Positions 35,172 to 43,583 of a stretch of DNA of 64,000 bases are shown here, in pieces; within the stretch, counting starts at the first letter, position 1; each line of letters opens with the position of its first letter. The stretch is from positions 16,917 to 80,916 of the forward strand of contig DASUXA010000075.1 of NCBI GenBank assembly GCA_036378155.1. The letters are read 5' to 3'. The DNA is from DASUXA01 sp036378155. Lineage in GTDB: Bacteria; Actinomycetota; Actinomycetes; Mycobacteriales; Micromonosporaceae. The position numbers and the translations under genes are program-made. The notes under the pieces were generated by a model. The model was not told where the DNA came from, did no database searches, and saw only the letters and a list, made by a program, of their open reading frames with translations.

Positions 35172-36560
35172 ATGCACCCAAGCATCGACCAGTTCCGCGA
35201 ACGCGTCCGAGGACCCGTCGTCACCGCGACGGACGCCGGCTACGAGCACGCCCGCCGGGTGTACAACCAGATGATCGACCGCCGCCCACTGGCGGTGGTG
35301 CAGGCTCTCGACACCGGCGACGTCGCCACGGCGATCGACTTCGCCCGGGACAACGACCTCGACCTCTCGGTACGCGGCGGGGCGCACAACGTGGCGGGTT
35401 TCGGGACGAACGACGGCGGACTCGTGATCGACCTGTCCCGGATGCGGGGCGTGCGGGTCGACCCGCGGACCCGTACCGCGCGGGCGGCGGGTGGCACCAC
35501 GTGGGGCGACTTCGACCACGCCACCTACCCGTTCGGGCTCGCCACCCCCGGCGGGATCGTCTCGACCACGGGGATCGCCGGGCTGACCCTGGGCGGCGGG
35601 ATCGGGCACCTGACGCGCGGCCTCGGTCTGACCATCGACAACCTGCTGTCGGTCGACATCGTCACCGCCGACGGCCGGATGCTGGTAGCCAGCGAGGACG
35701 AGCACCCGGACCTGTTCTGGGCGGTACGCGGCGGCGGCGGGAACTTCGGTGTCGTCACCTCGTTCGAGTACCGCCTGCATCCGGTCAAGGACATCGTCGC
35801 CGGCATCTTCTTCTACCCCCTCGACCGGGCGCGCGAGGTGCTCGAGTTCTACCGCGCGTACATCGAGGACGCCCCCGAACAGATGGGCGCCTTCCCGGCG
35901 TTCCTGGTCGCGCCGCCGCTGCCGTTCCTGCCCGAGTCGGAGCACGGCAAGACGTTCGTCGCGATCGTCGCCTGCTGGTCGGGGCCGGTCGAGCAGGGCG
36001 AGAACGCGATGGCCCCGATCCGCGCCGCCGCGCCCGTGGTCGCCGAGATGGTCACGCCCATGCCGTACCCGATGCTGAACAGCATGTTCGACGCCCTCAT
36101 CCCGCCGGGGCTGCAGAACTACTGGAAGACCTCGCTGGCGCGGGAACTCACCGACGGCGCGATCGAGGCGCACCTGGAGTACGGGCCGCGGGTGCCGACC
36201 ATGAGTACCGCCGTGCACATCTACCCGATCAACGGCGCGTGCCACCGCGTCGCGCCGGACGCCACCGCGTTCGCCCAGCGGGACGCCACGTTCGCCACCA
36301 ACATCGCCGCGATCTGGCCCGATCCGGCGGACAACGCCACGAACATCGGCTGGGTCAGGGAGTACTACCAGGCGCTCGCCCCGCACTCGGCAGCCGGCGG
36401 GTACGTCAACTTCCTGGACCAGGACGACCAGGGACGCGTCCGGGACACCTACGGACCGAACTACGACCGGCTGGTATCGGTGAAGATGACGTACGACCCG
36501 GGCAACCTGTTCCACCTCAATCAGAACGTCAAGCCGGAACCGGCGGTCCTCGCCGGGTGA
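35172..36560 (+). CDS. FAD-linked oxidoreductase (VAO/BBE family)
   Basis: This 462-residue flavoprotein of the vanillyl-alcohol oxidase/berberine-bridge class has the N-terminal FAD_binding_4 domain (VQALDTGDVATAIDFARD, VRGGAHNVAG with His72, TPGGIVSTTGIAGLTLGGGIGHL, DLFWAVRGGGGNFGVVT). The C-terminal BBE motif is DPGNLFHLNQNVKP. His72 is placed to bind FAD covalently. The position that is Cys in bicovalent members is Thr (GLGLTIDN, about 154), so a single link is expected. Substrates of this family include oligosaccharides and natural-product intermediates; no biosynthetic cluster is near. AAGAGGAG precedes ATG 35172. Confidence 0.9.
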   Translation: MHPSIDQFRERVRGPVVTATDAGYEHARRVYNQMIDRRPLAVVQALDTGDVATAIDFARDNDLDLSVRGGAHNVAGFGTNDGGLVIDLSRMRGVRVDPRTRTARAAGGTTWGDFDHATYPFGLATPGGIVSTTGIAGLTLGGGIGHLTRGLGLTIDNLLSVDIVTADGRMLVASEDEHPDLFWAVRGGGGNFGVVTSFEYRLHPVKDIVAGIFFYPLDRAREVLEFYRAYIEDAPEQMGAFPAFLVAPPLPFLPESEHGKTFVAIVACWSGPVEQGENAMAPIRAAAPVVAEMVTPMPYPMLNSMFDALIPPGLQNYWKTSLARELTDGAIEAHLEYGPRVPTMSTAVHIYPINGACHRVAPDATAFAQRDATFATNIAAIWPDPADNATNIGWVREYYQALAPHSAAGGYVNFLDQDDQGRVRDTYGPNYDRLVSVKMTYDPGNLFHLNQNVKPEPAVLAG

Positions 36561-36611
36561 CCCAGCCGGGCAGCGGCGCGACTGCAGTCGGCGGAGTAGC
36601 GGCGGGGTCGC

Positions 36612-37325
36612 TCAGGCGGGCGCGGGGGTGTGACCGAGCACGATCTCGGGAGCGCCGGTACGAACCGCCTCCAGGACCGCCTCGGCGACCCGCTCCGGCG
36701 GGTGCGGGGCGAACCGGGTCGGTCCCGCCACGCTCCCTGCGCGCAGCCGCTCGTGGAACTCGGTCGCGGTGATCGACGGGTACACCAGCGACACGACGAT
36801 CCCGTCGCCGGCCCACTCGGCGCGGGCGACCTGCGACAGCATGTTGAGCGCCGCCTTGGTCGCGGCGTACGCGCCGACGCCCGGCAGCACCATCCGCGAC
36901 GTGCCGGAACTGATGTTGACGATCGACCCTCCGCCCTGGGCCCGCATCAGCGGTACCACCGTCTGCATGGCCAGCAGCGGCCCGTACACGTTGAGTTCCA
37001 TCACGGCTTCCAGGTCGTCCAGCCCGACCTGCTCCAGTGGTACGTGCAGACCCTGACCGGCGTTGTTGACCAGCACGTCGACCCTGCCGTACCGCTCGGC
37101 GGCGGCGCGCACCAGGTCGCGGATCTGCTCCGGGTGCCGCATGTCGGTGGGTACCGCGATCGCGTCGGGTAGCTGCGCGGCGAGCGCCTCGAGTCGGTCG
37201 AAACGCCGCGCGGCGAGTACCAGCCGGGCGCCGTTCGCCGCCGCCAACCGGGCGGTAGCCGCTCCGATGCCGGACGATGCTCCGGTCACGATCACGACGG
37301 CGTCACGGATGTCCACGCCTCGCAT
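36612..37325 (-). CDS. Short-chain dehydrogenase/reductase
   Basis: This 237-residue classical SDR has the cofactor motif TGASSGIG (14-21), AVPTDMRHPEQI, NNAG, catalytic Ser in NISSGTSR and YAATK (Tyr, Lys), and a C-terminal EVVLGH-like end. Basic residues after the glycine loop (LAARRFDRL) suggest NADP(H). ATG at 37325 is the first good start, though a frame extends to 37388 through a 27-bp tandem repeat encoding ASAAVR twice; I regard that as leader. It converges on the FAD oxidoreductase gene. The substrate is unknown. Confidence 0.9.
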   Translation of the reverse strand: MRGVDIRDAVVIVTGASSGIGAATARLAAANGARLVLAARRFDRLEALAAQLPDAIAVPTDMRHPEQIRDLVRAAAERYGRVDVLVNNAGQGLHVPLEQVGLDDLEAVMELNVYGPLLAMQTVVPLMRAQGGGSIVNISSGTSRMVLPGVGAYAATKAALNMLSQVARAEWAGDGIVVSLVYPSITATEFHERLRAGSVAGPTRFAPHPPERVAEAVLEAVRTGAPEIVLGHTPAPA

Positions 37326-37333
37326 CCTGTCAC

Positions 37334-37387
37334 GTCGTACCGCGGCGGACGCCGAGATCAGTCGTACCGCGGCGGACGCCGGGACCA
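37334..37387. repeat. 27-bp tandem duplication in the SDR leader
   Basis: Units 37334-37360 and 37361-37387 are near-identical. They lie 9 bp upstream of the SDR start codon; the period is a multiple of three and stays in frame with the SDR. Confidence 0.88.
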
Positions 37388-37466
37388 CCGGTTCCGGAGG
37401 AGCGCGGCGGGTGTGAGCGGCGCCACCGAGCCGTGCGGACTAATCGCGCCGGGCGCCTGGTTGACT

Positions 37467-37583
37467 GTGTACGTCGGTGTGTCCAGTGTCCCCGGGCCTC
37501 ACCACATTGCCTTCACGGAATACCGTTCGGCTGGAGCCGTGTCGCGCCACTCGCCGCGAGGCGACCTGCACACCGACACCTGA
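37467..37583 (+). CDS. Candidate 38-residue small protein or small RNA
   Basis: A GTG ORF (YVGVSSVPGPHHIAF, TEYRSAG, SPRGDLHTDT) ends with a TGA whose last base is the first base of an intrinsic terminator with a T-tract. Roughly three quarters of third codon positions are G or C. I see no clear Shine-Dalgarno sequence; TAATCG at 37441-37446 might be a -10 element for a short-leader transcript. No gene upstream on this strand would need the terminator, so a short transcript of about 130-150 nt is implied. Whether it is coding is uncertain. Confidence 0.4.
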   Translation: MYVGVSSVPGPHHIAFTEYRSAGAVSRHSPRGDLHTDT

Positions 37584-37610
37584 CCCCGCGCCTTTCGGCG
37601 CGGGGTTTCT
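37583..37610 (+). terminator. Intrinsic terminator with T-tract
   Basis: A 10-bp perfect stem (37583-37592 with 37597-37606), TTTC loop and trailing T-rich TTTCT form a classical rho-independent terminator for rightward transcription. Confidence 0.88.
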
Positions 37611-37633
37611 GGTATCCGGACGGTTCCGCCCAC

Positions 37634-37755
37634 GAGCGGCGAGGCGGCGGGCACCGCAACGCACGGGCAGCGCGGCGGCGGGCAGCGCAATGCACGGGCA
37701 GCGCGGCGGCGGGCAGCGCAATGCACAGGCGGCGCGCGGCGGCGGGCGCCGCGAC
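37634..37755. repeat. 31-bp GC-rich tandem repeat array
   Basis: Two exact 31-bp units (37661-37691, 37692-37722) are flanked by diverged partial units on both sides. The array starts about 20 bp past the stop of the leftward methyltransferase gene. Units abut without spacers. Confidence 0.88.
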
Positions 37756-37774
37756 GTCACGCGGACGCGACGCG

Positions 37775-38407
37775 CTACGGCTTGTGTGCCCGCCCGATGA
37801 CGTGCGCGGTGGGCGGCATCCACGGCGACGGGCTGAATCCGAACCGCTCACACTCGTCGACCACGAATCCGGCTGCCTCGATCGCGGACACCGTGTTCCG
37901 GTTCGGGTGGCAGCCGGCCGCCACCCGGGTCCACACCGGTACCACCAGATCCTCTGCCCACCCGAACAGCGGGTTGCGCGACCGGACGTGCTCGTAGAAC
38001 CGCAGCTGCCCGCCGGGGCGCAGCACCCGCATGATCTCGGCGAGCGCGCTGCGCAGGTCCGGCACGCTGCACAGGACGAGCGCGGCGACCACGGCGTCCG
38101 TGGTGGCGTCGGCGGCGGGCAGCGCGTCGGCGTGGCCGTCGACCACGGTGACGGGTACCGGAGCCGACCGCGCCGCCGCGGTCGCCGCGGCCCGCAGGAT
38201 GTTCTCGGGTTCGATGGCGAGCACCCCGGCGACCTCGGGCGGGTAGTGCCGGAAGTTGCGCCCGTTGCCCGCCCCGACTTCGACGACCTGGCCGGTCAGC
38301 CCGGCGAGCAGTCGGGTACGGTGCGCGGCCACGCCCCGCGCGTCGGCTTGTTCGCTGAACCTCAGATAGCCGAGGGCGAAACGGGGGTGCTGCAGATCGC
38401 CGGTCAC
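37775..38407 (-). CDS. Class I SAM-dependent methyltransferase
   Basis: This 210-residue Rossmann methyltransferase has motif I VVEVGAGNGRNFRHYP, the acidic end of strand 2 LAIEPEN, VVDGHADALPAAD, and the post-motif AALVLCSVPDLRSALAEIMRVLRPGGQLRFYEHVRS of the Methyltransf_11/UbiE-like class. The C-terminal CHPNRNTVSAIEAAGF, FGFSPSPWMPPTAHVIG resembles METTL7-like or phosphatidylethanolamine-type methyltransferases. GTG at 38407 is the start. The substrate is unknown. Confidence 0.9.
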   Translation of the reverse strand: MTGDLQHPRFALGYLRFSEQADARGVAAHRTRLLAGLTGQVVEVGAGNGRNFRHYPPEVAGVLAIEPENILRAAATAAARSAPVPVTVVDGHADALPAADATTDAVVAALVLCSVPDLRSALAEIMRVLRPGGQLRFYEHVRSRNPLFGWAEDLVVPVWTRVAAGCHPNRNTVSAIEAAGFVVDECERFGFSPSPWMPPTAHVIGRAHKP

Positions 38408-38458
38408 CCCGCCAGGATCGCACGATCCCGCAGGCGTCGGAGCCCGCGAGGCGTGCGG

Positions 38459-39280
38459 TCAGACCTTGCGGTACCGCGCCTGCGCGAAGCAGTACACCCC
38501 GAAAGCAGCGAAGCCGAGCGCCACGATCGCCACGAGTACGCCGCCGAACGGCTGGCGGGCGAGGGTGTGCAGGGCCGCGTCGAGACCTCGCGACTTGCTC
38601 GCGTCGTAGGTCACGGCGGCGACGATCAGCAGGATGCCGACGATCGCGTACGCGCTGCCCTTGGCGGCGTACCCGAACCCGCCGAGCCACCGGGTCGCGG
38701 CGCGCATCTCCTCGTTCATCACAGCCAGGCGCAGGTTGCGCTCGAAGGCGCGGGTCACACCGTAGATCGCCAGCCCGATGCCGACGGCGGCGACCACGAC
38801 TCCGGCGACGATGATCAGCATCCGACCGTGCGGGGTACCGAGGAAGCCGGCGGTGATGCTCTGCTGGCTGTGCGCGGCGGACTGCTCGGCGCCCCGCGCG
38901 ACCTTCGCGGCGCCCAGGCCTAGCGCGGTGTACACCACGACCCTGCCGAGCGACGCGATGCGCTCGGCGACCCGGCGCTTGCCTCGCTTGTCGAGGTGCC
39001 CGACGGCGGCGGTGAGCAGCTGCCAGAACGCCATCGCGAACAGCCCGACGGCGACGGCGACCAGCAGTACCCCGCCGCCCGGCTGGTGCGCCAGGGTGCG
39101 GAAGGCGCCGGACTGGTCGCCCTCCCGACCGCCCTGGCCGCGCACGATCTGTACGGCGATCCAGGCGACCAGGATGTGCAGCAGCCCGTACCCGACGAAT
39201 CCGGCGCGGGTCAGCCATTCGAGAGGCTTGCTGTGAACGGCCCGACGGGCTGTGGTCCGGGCCTGCTGGGCGGCGGTCAT
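38459..39280 (-). CDS. DUF1206 membrane protein
   Basis: This 273-residue protein has six predicted transmembrane helices arranged as three tandem DUF1206 units of two helices each. The repeated landmark is a G-x-x-x-x-G-Y/x-LLHILVAW-like or AKGSAYAIVGILLIVAAV-like helix followed by LARQPFGGVLVAIVALGF-like helices; ALHTLARQPFGG in unit three parallels AFRTLAHQPGGG in unit one. Actinobacterial genomes often hold one or more copies, but no function is established. ATG at 39280 is preferred over TTG at 39289. Confidence 0.9.
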   Translation of the reverse strand: MTAAQQARTTARRAVHSKPLEWLTRAGFVGYGLLHILVAWIAVQIVRGQGGREGDQSGAFRTLAHQPGGGVLLVAVAVGLFAMAFWQLLTAAVGHLDKRGKRRVAERIASLGRVVVYTALGLGAAKVARGAEQSAAHSQQSITAGFLGTPHGRMLIIVAGVVVAAVGIGLAIYGVTRAFERNLRLAVMNEEMRAATRWLGGFGYAAKGSAYAIVGILLIVAAVTYDASKSRGLDAALHTLARQPFGGVLVAIVALGFAAFGVYCFAQARYRKV

Positions 39281-39538
39281 GGCGGCCAAGTGCCCGAAAG
39301 GCGAGGTTGCTCAAACCTCGCCGAGGTCAATCCCCCGATCAGATGATGAGGGGTAACCCTTCCAGATACCGCATTCACGGAGAGTTCGTACAACAAATCA
39401 ATCAGTAATCTCGACATTTGTCAGATGTCTAGCTCTCTTCGCACTTCAGTCAGCGTTCCCTCGCCGGATACCGAACGTCCGGTTACTTTGGTGCACGCCG
39501 GGGGTTTGTCGGCCGTCCATAGTGGGCGGCGCCGCCCG

Positions 39539-39679
39539 GCACCGCCGAGTCGCGGCACTGCCCAGACCCCCAGGGCGGTGAGCGAGCCGGGGACCCAGGT
39601 TCGTTGGGGTGAATCCGTGGGCGACCACGGTAGGGCGATCTTCCCGCCCGAATCCGTCAGCTAACCCGGTAGGCGGTCG
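39539..39679 (+). ncRNA. c-di-AMP riboswitch (ydaO/yuaA type)
   Basis: The conserved core is evident: GAGCCGGGGACCCAGG, TTGGGGTGAATCC, TAGGGCGATCTTCCCGCCCGAA and CCGTCAGCTAACCCGGTAGGCGG. P1 is formed by ACCGCC (39541-39546) and GGCGGT (39672-39677). It ends 18 nt before the NlpC/P60 start. In this class c-di-AMP binding generally turns expression off. Boundaries are set by P1. Confidence 0.92.
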
Positions 39680-39697
39680 GGGAAGAAGGAGAGTTGT

Positions 39698-40663
39698 TTG
39701 CGCCCTGCGCGACAACTGCTGCGTGGATTCGTGCTCGGCATCGTCGCGGTCGGCCTGATAGCCCCGGCCACCGTCGCCGAAGCCGCCCCTTCGATCAGCG
39801 ATATCCAGCAGCAGATTCAGAAGTCCTCGTCGGATCTTGAAAAGATCGTCGAACAGTACGACAAGACGACCGAAGACCTCAAGCACACCCAGGCGGCGGC
39901 GGCAGCGCTGAAGCAGAAGATGGCGCCGTTGCAGACCAAGATGGACGCCGCGCGGGCCAACGTCGGGCAGCTCGCCGCCACGGCGTACATGGGTGGCTCG
40001 GTCGGCACGATGAGCGCGCTGCTCGGCAGCGGGTCGACCGACCAGCTCATCGACCAGCTCAACTCGCTCGACCAGCTCGCCAAGGCACGCCAGTCGGAGA
40101 TTTCCGCGTACAAGCAGGCCGCGGCGCAGTACAACGCCGAGAAGACGAAGCTGGACGACACGCTTGCCCAGCAGACCGCACAGCAGAAGGACCTCGCCGC
40201 GAAGAAGGCGACGATCCAGAGCAAGCTCAACAAGCTGTACGAGATGCGCCGGCAGGCGTACGGCACCGCGACCGTCAGCGCGAGCTCGACGACGTCCGGC
40301 AGCGCGCCGGCCGTGTCCGGTCGGGCTGGCATCGCGGTCCGGTATGCGTACGGCGCGCTGGGCAAGCCGTACGTGTGGGCGGCAGCCGGACCCAACGGGT
40401 ACGACTGCTCGGGTCTGACCATGGCGGCGTGGGGCGCGGCCGGGGTGTCCCTGCCGCACAACGCGGCGATGCAGTGGAACCAGGTCGCCCACATCAGTCG
40501 TAGCTCACTGCAACCCGGGGACCTCGTGTTCTACGAGAATCTCGGACACGTGGCGATCTACGTCGGCAGCGGCAAGGTGATCCACGCGCCGACCTTCGGC
40601 GACGTGGTCAAGGTGTCGTCGGTCGACATGATGCCGCCGTACGGCTACGGCCGGGTCGGCTGA
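39698..40663 (+). CDS. Secreted NlpC/P60 peptidoglycan endopeptidase with coiled coil
   Basis: This 321-residue RipA-like hydrolase has a signal peptide (about 1-30, cleaving after VAEA). A long coiled coil (about 32-195, rich in Gln/Lys/Leu heptads) precedes the C-terminal NlpC/P60 domain with catalytic Cys in GYDCSGLTMAAWG, His in LGHVAIYVGSG and a third polar residue in VIHAPTFG. It should cleave the stem peptide between D-Glu and the diamino acid in the wall. TTG at 39698 is the start, with GAAGGAGAG 6-7 nt upstream. It is controlled by the c-di-AMP riboswitch. Confidence 0.94.
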   Translation: MRPARQLLRGFVLGIVAVGLIAPATVAEAAPSISDIQQQIQKSSSDLEKIVEQYDKTTEDLKHTQAAAAALKQKMAPLQTKMDAARANVGQLAATAYMGGSVGTMSALLGSGSTDQLIDQLNSLDQLAKARQSEISAYKQAAAQYNAEKTKLDDTLAQQTAQQKDLAAKKATIQSKLNKLYEMRRQAYGTATVSASSTTSGSAPAVSGRAGIAVRYAYGALGKPYVWAAAGPNGYDCSGLTMAAWGAAGVSLPHNAAMQWNQVAHISRSSLQPGDLVFYENLGHVAIYVGSGKVIHAPTFGDVVKVSSVDMMPPYGYGRVG

Positions 40664-40674
40664 TATTTCCAGGT

Positions 40675-40712
40675 GTCGCCCCCGGCGGTCGCACGCGACC
40701 GCCGGGGGCGAC
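40675..40712. terminator. Strong terminator hairpin after NlpC/P60
   Basis: An 18-bp self-complementary stem (GTCGCCCCCGGCGGTCGC at 40675-40692 with its complement ending at 40712) lies 11 bp after the stop codon. Confidence 0.85.
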
Positions 40713-40736
40713 GTCGTCACGGCAGCCGGTACGCGA

Positions 40737-40778
40737 GGCGGTCACGCGGGCTCCTACGCCGGACGGCGGTCACGCGGG
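40737..40778. repeat. 28-bp-period duplication across the modC stop
   Basis: GGCGGTCACGCGGG occurs at 40737-40750 and 40765-40778. The second copy includes the modC stop codon; the first is its downstream duplicate, and the intervening bases have diverged. Confidence 0.72.
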
Positions 40779-41825
40779 GTACGCGTGGGTCTCGGTCGCC
40801 TTGACCGCCGCCCACACCCGCGCTCCCGGTACCAGGTCCAGTTCGCTCGCGGCAGCCGGCGTCACGTCCGCCGCGACCTCCGGCTCACCCGCCAGGTGCA
40901 CGCGCACCCGGTCGCCGTACCGCTCCACGCCGTCGACCGTGGCACGCCAGACGTTGCGAGGGCTGCCGTCGGGACGCGACCGGTGCAGCGCGACAGCAGC
41001 CGGTGGGAACGCGACGAACACCTCGCCGGTCACGTCGTCGTCCACGGCGAGCCGACCCCCACCCGCCAGGTCGACCCAGCCGTCGCCGGTCGAGCGTCCC
41101 CGGTACAGGTTGAGTCCGGCGAGACGCGCGACGTAGCGGGTCCGCGGCCGCTTCGTGATCTCCAACGGGGTGCCGGTCTGCACCACCCGACCGTCCTCGA
41201 TCACGACGATCCGGTCGGCGAGCACCATCGCGTCCAGCGGATCGTGTGTGACCAGCAGAGTCGCGCCGGTATGCGTGGCGAGCACGTGACGCAACGTGAC
41301 CCGGGTCCGCAGTCGGGTACCGGCGTCCAGCGCCGCGAGCGGTTCGTCGAGCAGCAGCAACCGGGGCTCGCCTGCCAGCGCCCGCGCCAGCGCGACGCGT
41401 TGCGCCTGACCGCCGGACAACTCGTCCGGTCGCGCCGACGCCCGGTCGGCGAGCCCGACCCGGTCGAGCCACCGCGCCGCGACCGCGCGTGCCCGCGCCC
41501 GGCGGTACCCCTGGCAGCGCGGCCCGAACGCGACGTTGTCCAGCGCGGACAGGTGCGGGAACAGCAGATAGTCCTGGAACACCACACCGACCCGACGGTG
41601 GTGCGCGGGGACGAATGTGCCGGCGCTGTCGAGGACGCTGCCGTCCAGGACGATCTCACCGGCGCTGAGCCGTTCGAGACCCGCCAACGCCCGCAACGCG
41701 GTGGTCTTGCCCGCGCCGTTCGGTCCGAGCAGGGCGACCACCTCGCCGGAACCGACGGTGAGCCGGACGTCGAGACGGAACCGGTGACGGTCGACGACCA
41801 GGTGCGCGTCCAGCAGCGGGCTCAC
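40770..41825 (-). CDS. modC: Molybdate ABC transporter ATPase ModC
   Basis: This 351-residue ABC ATPase has Walker A LLGPNGAGKTT, Q-loop GVVFQDYLLFPHLS, signature LSGGQAQRVALARAL, Walker B LLLLDEPLAALD and the H-loop LLVTHDPLDA. The C-terminal third is a TOBE/MOP-like domain (RNVWRATVDGVERYGDRVRVHLAG, LDLVPGARVWAAVKATETHAYP) that senses molybdate in ModC proteins. GTG at 41825 overlaps the modB stop (GTGA); ATG at 41840 is an alternative. It energises uptake by ModB for molybdenum cofactor enzymes. Confidence 0.93.
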   Translation of the reverse strand: MSPLLDAHLVVDRHRFRLDVRLTVGSGEVVALLGPNGAGKTTALRALAGLERLSAGEIVLDGSVLDSAGTFVPAHHRRVGVVFQDYLLFPHLSALDNVAFGPRCQGYRRARARAVAARWLDRVGLADRASARPDELSGGQAQRVALARALAGEPRLLLLDEPLAALDAGTRLRTRVTLRHVLATHTGATLLVTHDPLDAMVLADRIVVIEDGRVVQTGTPLEITKRPRTRYVARLAGLNLYRGRSTGDGWVDLAGGGRLAVDDDVTGEVFVAFPPAAVALHRSRPDGSPRNVWRATVDGVERYGDRVRVHLAGEPEVAADVTPAAASELDLVPGARVWAAVKATETHAYPA

Positions 41826-42619
41826 CGTACCCCCGTCCATCGCTCGCGCAGGCTCGCCAGGACCAGCACCGACACGACGAGCAGCAGCACGCTGAGCACC
41901 ACCGCAGCCGCCGGGTCGGTCTGCAACGCCAGGTACACCGCGAGCGGCATGGTCTGGGTGCGTCCCGGGAAGTTGCCGGCGAAGGTGATCGTGGCGCCGA
42001 ACTCACCGATCGCCCTGGCCCAGCACAGCACCGTGCCCGCCAGTACACCCGGAGCCACCATCGGCAGGGTGACCCGCCGGAACGTCGTCCACTTCGACGC
42101 GCCCAGCGTGCCCGCCACCTCCTCGAACCGCACGTCGGAGCCGCGCAGCGCGCCCTCGACCGCGATCACCAGGAACGGCATGGCGACGAACGCCTCGGCG
42201 ACCACCACGCCCGCCGTGGTGAACGGCAGCGAAACCCCGAACGCGCGCTCCAGGAAACCGCCGACGATGCCCCGCCGACCGAGCGCGAACAGCAGCGCCA
42301 CGCCGCCGACGACGGGCGGCAGCACCAACGGCAGGGCGACCGCCGCGCGGACCAGCCGGCGACCCGGGAACGACACCCTCGCCAGCAGCCACGCCAGCGG
42401 TACCCCGAGGACCAGGCAGATCAGCGTCGCCAGGGTGGCGGTCAGCAACGACAGTCGCAGGGCGGCGACCACCGCCGGCTCGGTCAGCCGTGCGGGCAGG
42501 GTGCGCCACGGCGCCCGGACCAGCAGCCCGACCACCGGTAGTACCAGGAACGCCAGCCCGAGCAGGGCGGGAACGCCCAGCGCGAGCGGTACCTGGGAGC
42601 GGACGGCGGGGCGGGTCAC
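41822..42619 (-). CDS. modB: Molybdate ABC transporter permease ModB
   Basis: This 265-residue permease has six hydrophobic segments and the EAA loop VAGTLGASKWTTFRRVTLPMVAPG followed by GTVLCWARAIGEFGATITFAGN, the signature of ModB/CysT permeases. GTG at 42619 overlaps the modA stop (GTGA), and its own stop overlaps modC, giving a tightly coupled modA-modB-modC operon read leftward. Confidence 0.94.
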   Translation of the reverse strand: MTRPAVRSQVPLALGVPALLGLAFLVLPVVGLLVRAPWRTLPARLTEPAVVAALRLSLLTATLATLICLVLGVPLAWLLARVSFPGRRLVRAAVALPLVLPPVVGGVALLFALGRRGIVGGFLERAFGVSLPFTTAGVVVAEAFVAMPFLVIAVEGALRGSDVRFEEVAGTLGASKWTTFRRVTLPMVAPGVLAGTVLCWARAIGEFGATITFAGNFPGRTQTMPLAVYLALQTDPAAAVVLSVLLLVVSVLVLASLRERWTGVR

Positions 42620-43398
42620 GGCGGCTGGAACCCGGCGGCGCTGAGCACCGCCTGACCGGCGGGTGACCGTACGTAGTCGACGAACGCGGACGCCCCGGCG
42701 GGGTTGGGCGCGTCGGCGAGCACCGCGATCGGGTAGTCGTTCACCGCCTGAGCCGACTCGGGAAACTCGACGCCGGTGACGGCGTCACCGGCGTCGCGCA
42801 CGTCCGTCCGGTACACCAGCGCGGCATCGACCTCGCCGAGCCGGACCTTGGTGAGCGCCGCCTTGACATCCTCCTCCTGGGTGACCGGAACCACCCGGAC
42901 ACCGGCGGCGGACAGCGCCCGGCGAGCCGCGTCGCCGCACGGTACCGCCGGGGCGCACAGCGCCACCGTGATGCCCGGTCGGGCCAGGTCGGCGAGTCCC
43001 CGCACCCCCTTCGGGTCGCCCTTGGCGACGGCGATGACGAGTTGGTTGCGGGCGAAGACCACCGGACCGGTCGGGGTCAGCCCGGCATCGCTGACCTGCT
43101 TCATGGTCGTCGTGGAGGCGGCGGCGAACACGTCGGCCGGGGCGCCTTGCGTGATCTGCTGGGCGAGCCCGGAACTGCCGCCGAACGAGAAGGTGACGCG
43201 CGCGCCCGGATGAGCCGCTTCGAAGTCCTTGCCGATCCGGGTGAAGGCGCCGGTCAGCGACGCGGCGGCGAGCACCGTGACGGTGCCGGTCACCGGACCG
43301 GTCGATGCCGCCGGGCGGTTCGGGCGCGCGGCGCAGCCGGTCGGCACGACCGCCAGCACGACCAGGGCCGCGACCAGCCCAATCCGGATCTTCCGCAC
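42616..43398 (-). CDS. modA: Molybdate-binding lipoprotein ModA
   Basis: This 260-residue periplasmic-type binding lipoprotein has a signal with lipobox VPTGC for diacylglycerol anchoring, then VTVLAAASLTGAFTRIGKDFEAAHPG, FSFGGSSGLAQQITQGAPADVFAAAS (oxyanion-binding serines), VTVALCAPAVPCGDAARRAL and a C-terminal AFVDYVRSPAGQAVLSAAGF. These are standard ModA features. GTG at 43398 starts just before the hydrophobic signal. It captures molybdate or tungstate for ModBC. Confidence 0.94.
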   Translation of the reverse strand: MRKIRIGLVAALVVLAVVPTGCAARPNRPAASTGPVTGTVTVLAAASLTGAFTRIGKDFEAAHPGARVTFSFGGSSGLAQQITQGAPADVFAAASTTTMKQVSDAGLTPTGPVVFARNQLVIAVAKGDPKGVRGLADLARPGITVALCAPAVPCGDAARRALSAAGVRVVPVTQEEDVKAALTKVRLGEVDAALVYRTDVRDAGDAVTGVEFPESAQAVNDYPIAVLADAPNPAGASAFVDYVRSPAGQAVLSAAGFQPP

Positions 43399-43583
43399 GA
43401 CGGCGAGTCTAGGCGGCGACCCCGACACGGCGCCCCGAAGCGGCGCGCGTCACCGCCCGACCCCGGTTCGACCCCGGTCCGTGCGGGCGCGTCCGGGATC
43501 GCCCGCCCGGCGCGCCCGGCCCACCAGGCGGACCGTTGCCGGGCCGCGTCCCGGTCCGGGCGGCCACCTGCGACGATCGCGCG

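Noticed and set aside
37634..37755. GC-rich 31-bp units resembling a CRISPR array
   Set aside because: Units are directly abutting with no unique spacers and no cas genes are nearby; it is a tandem repeat.
35172..38407. A natural-product cluster built from FAD oxidoreductase, SDR and methyltransferase
   Set aside because: There is no scaffold-making enzyme (PKS, NRPS, terpene or RiPP), orientations are mixed and each gene has its own flanking signals.
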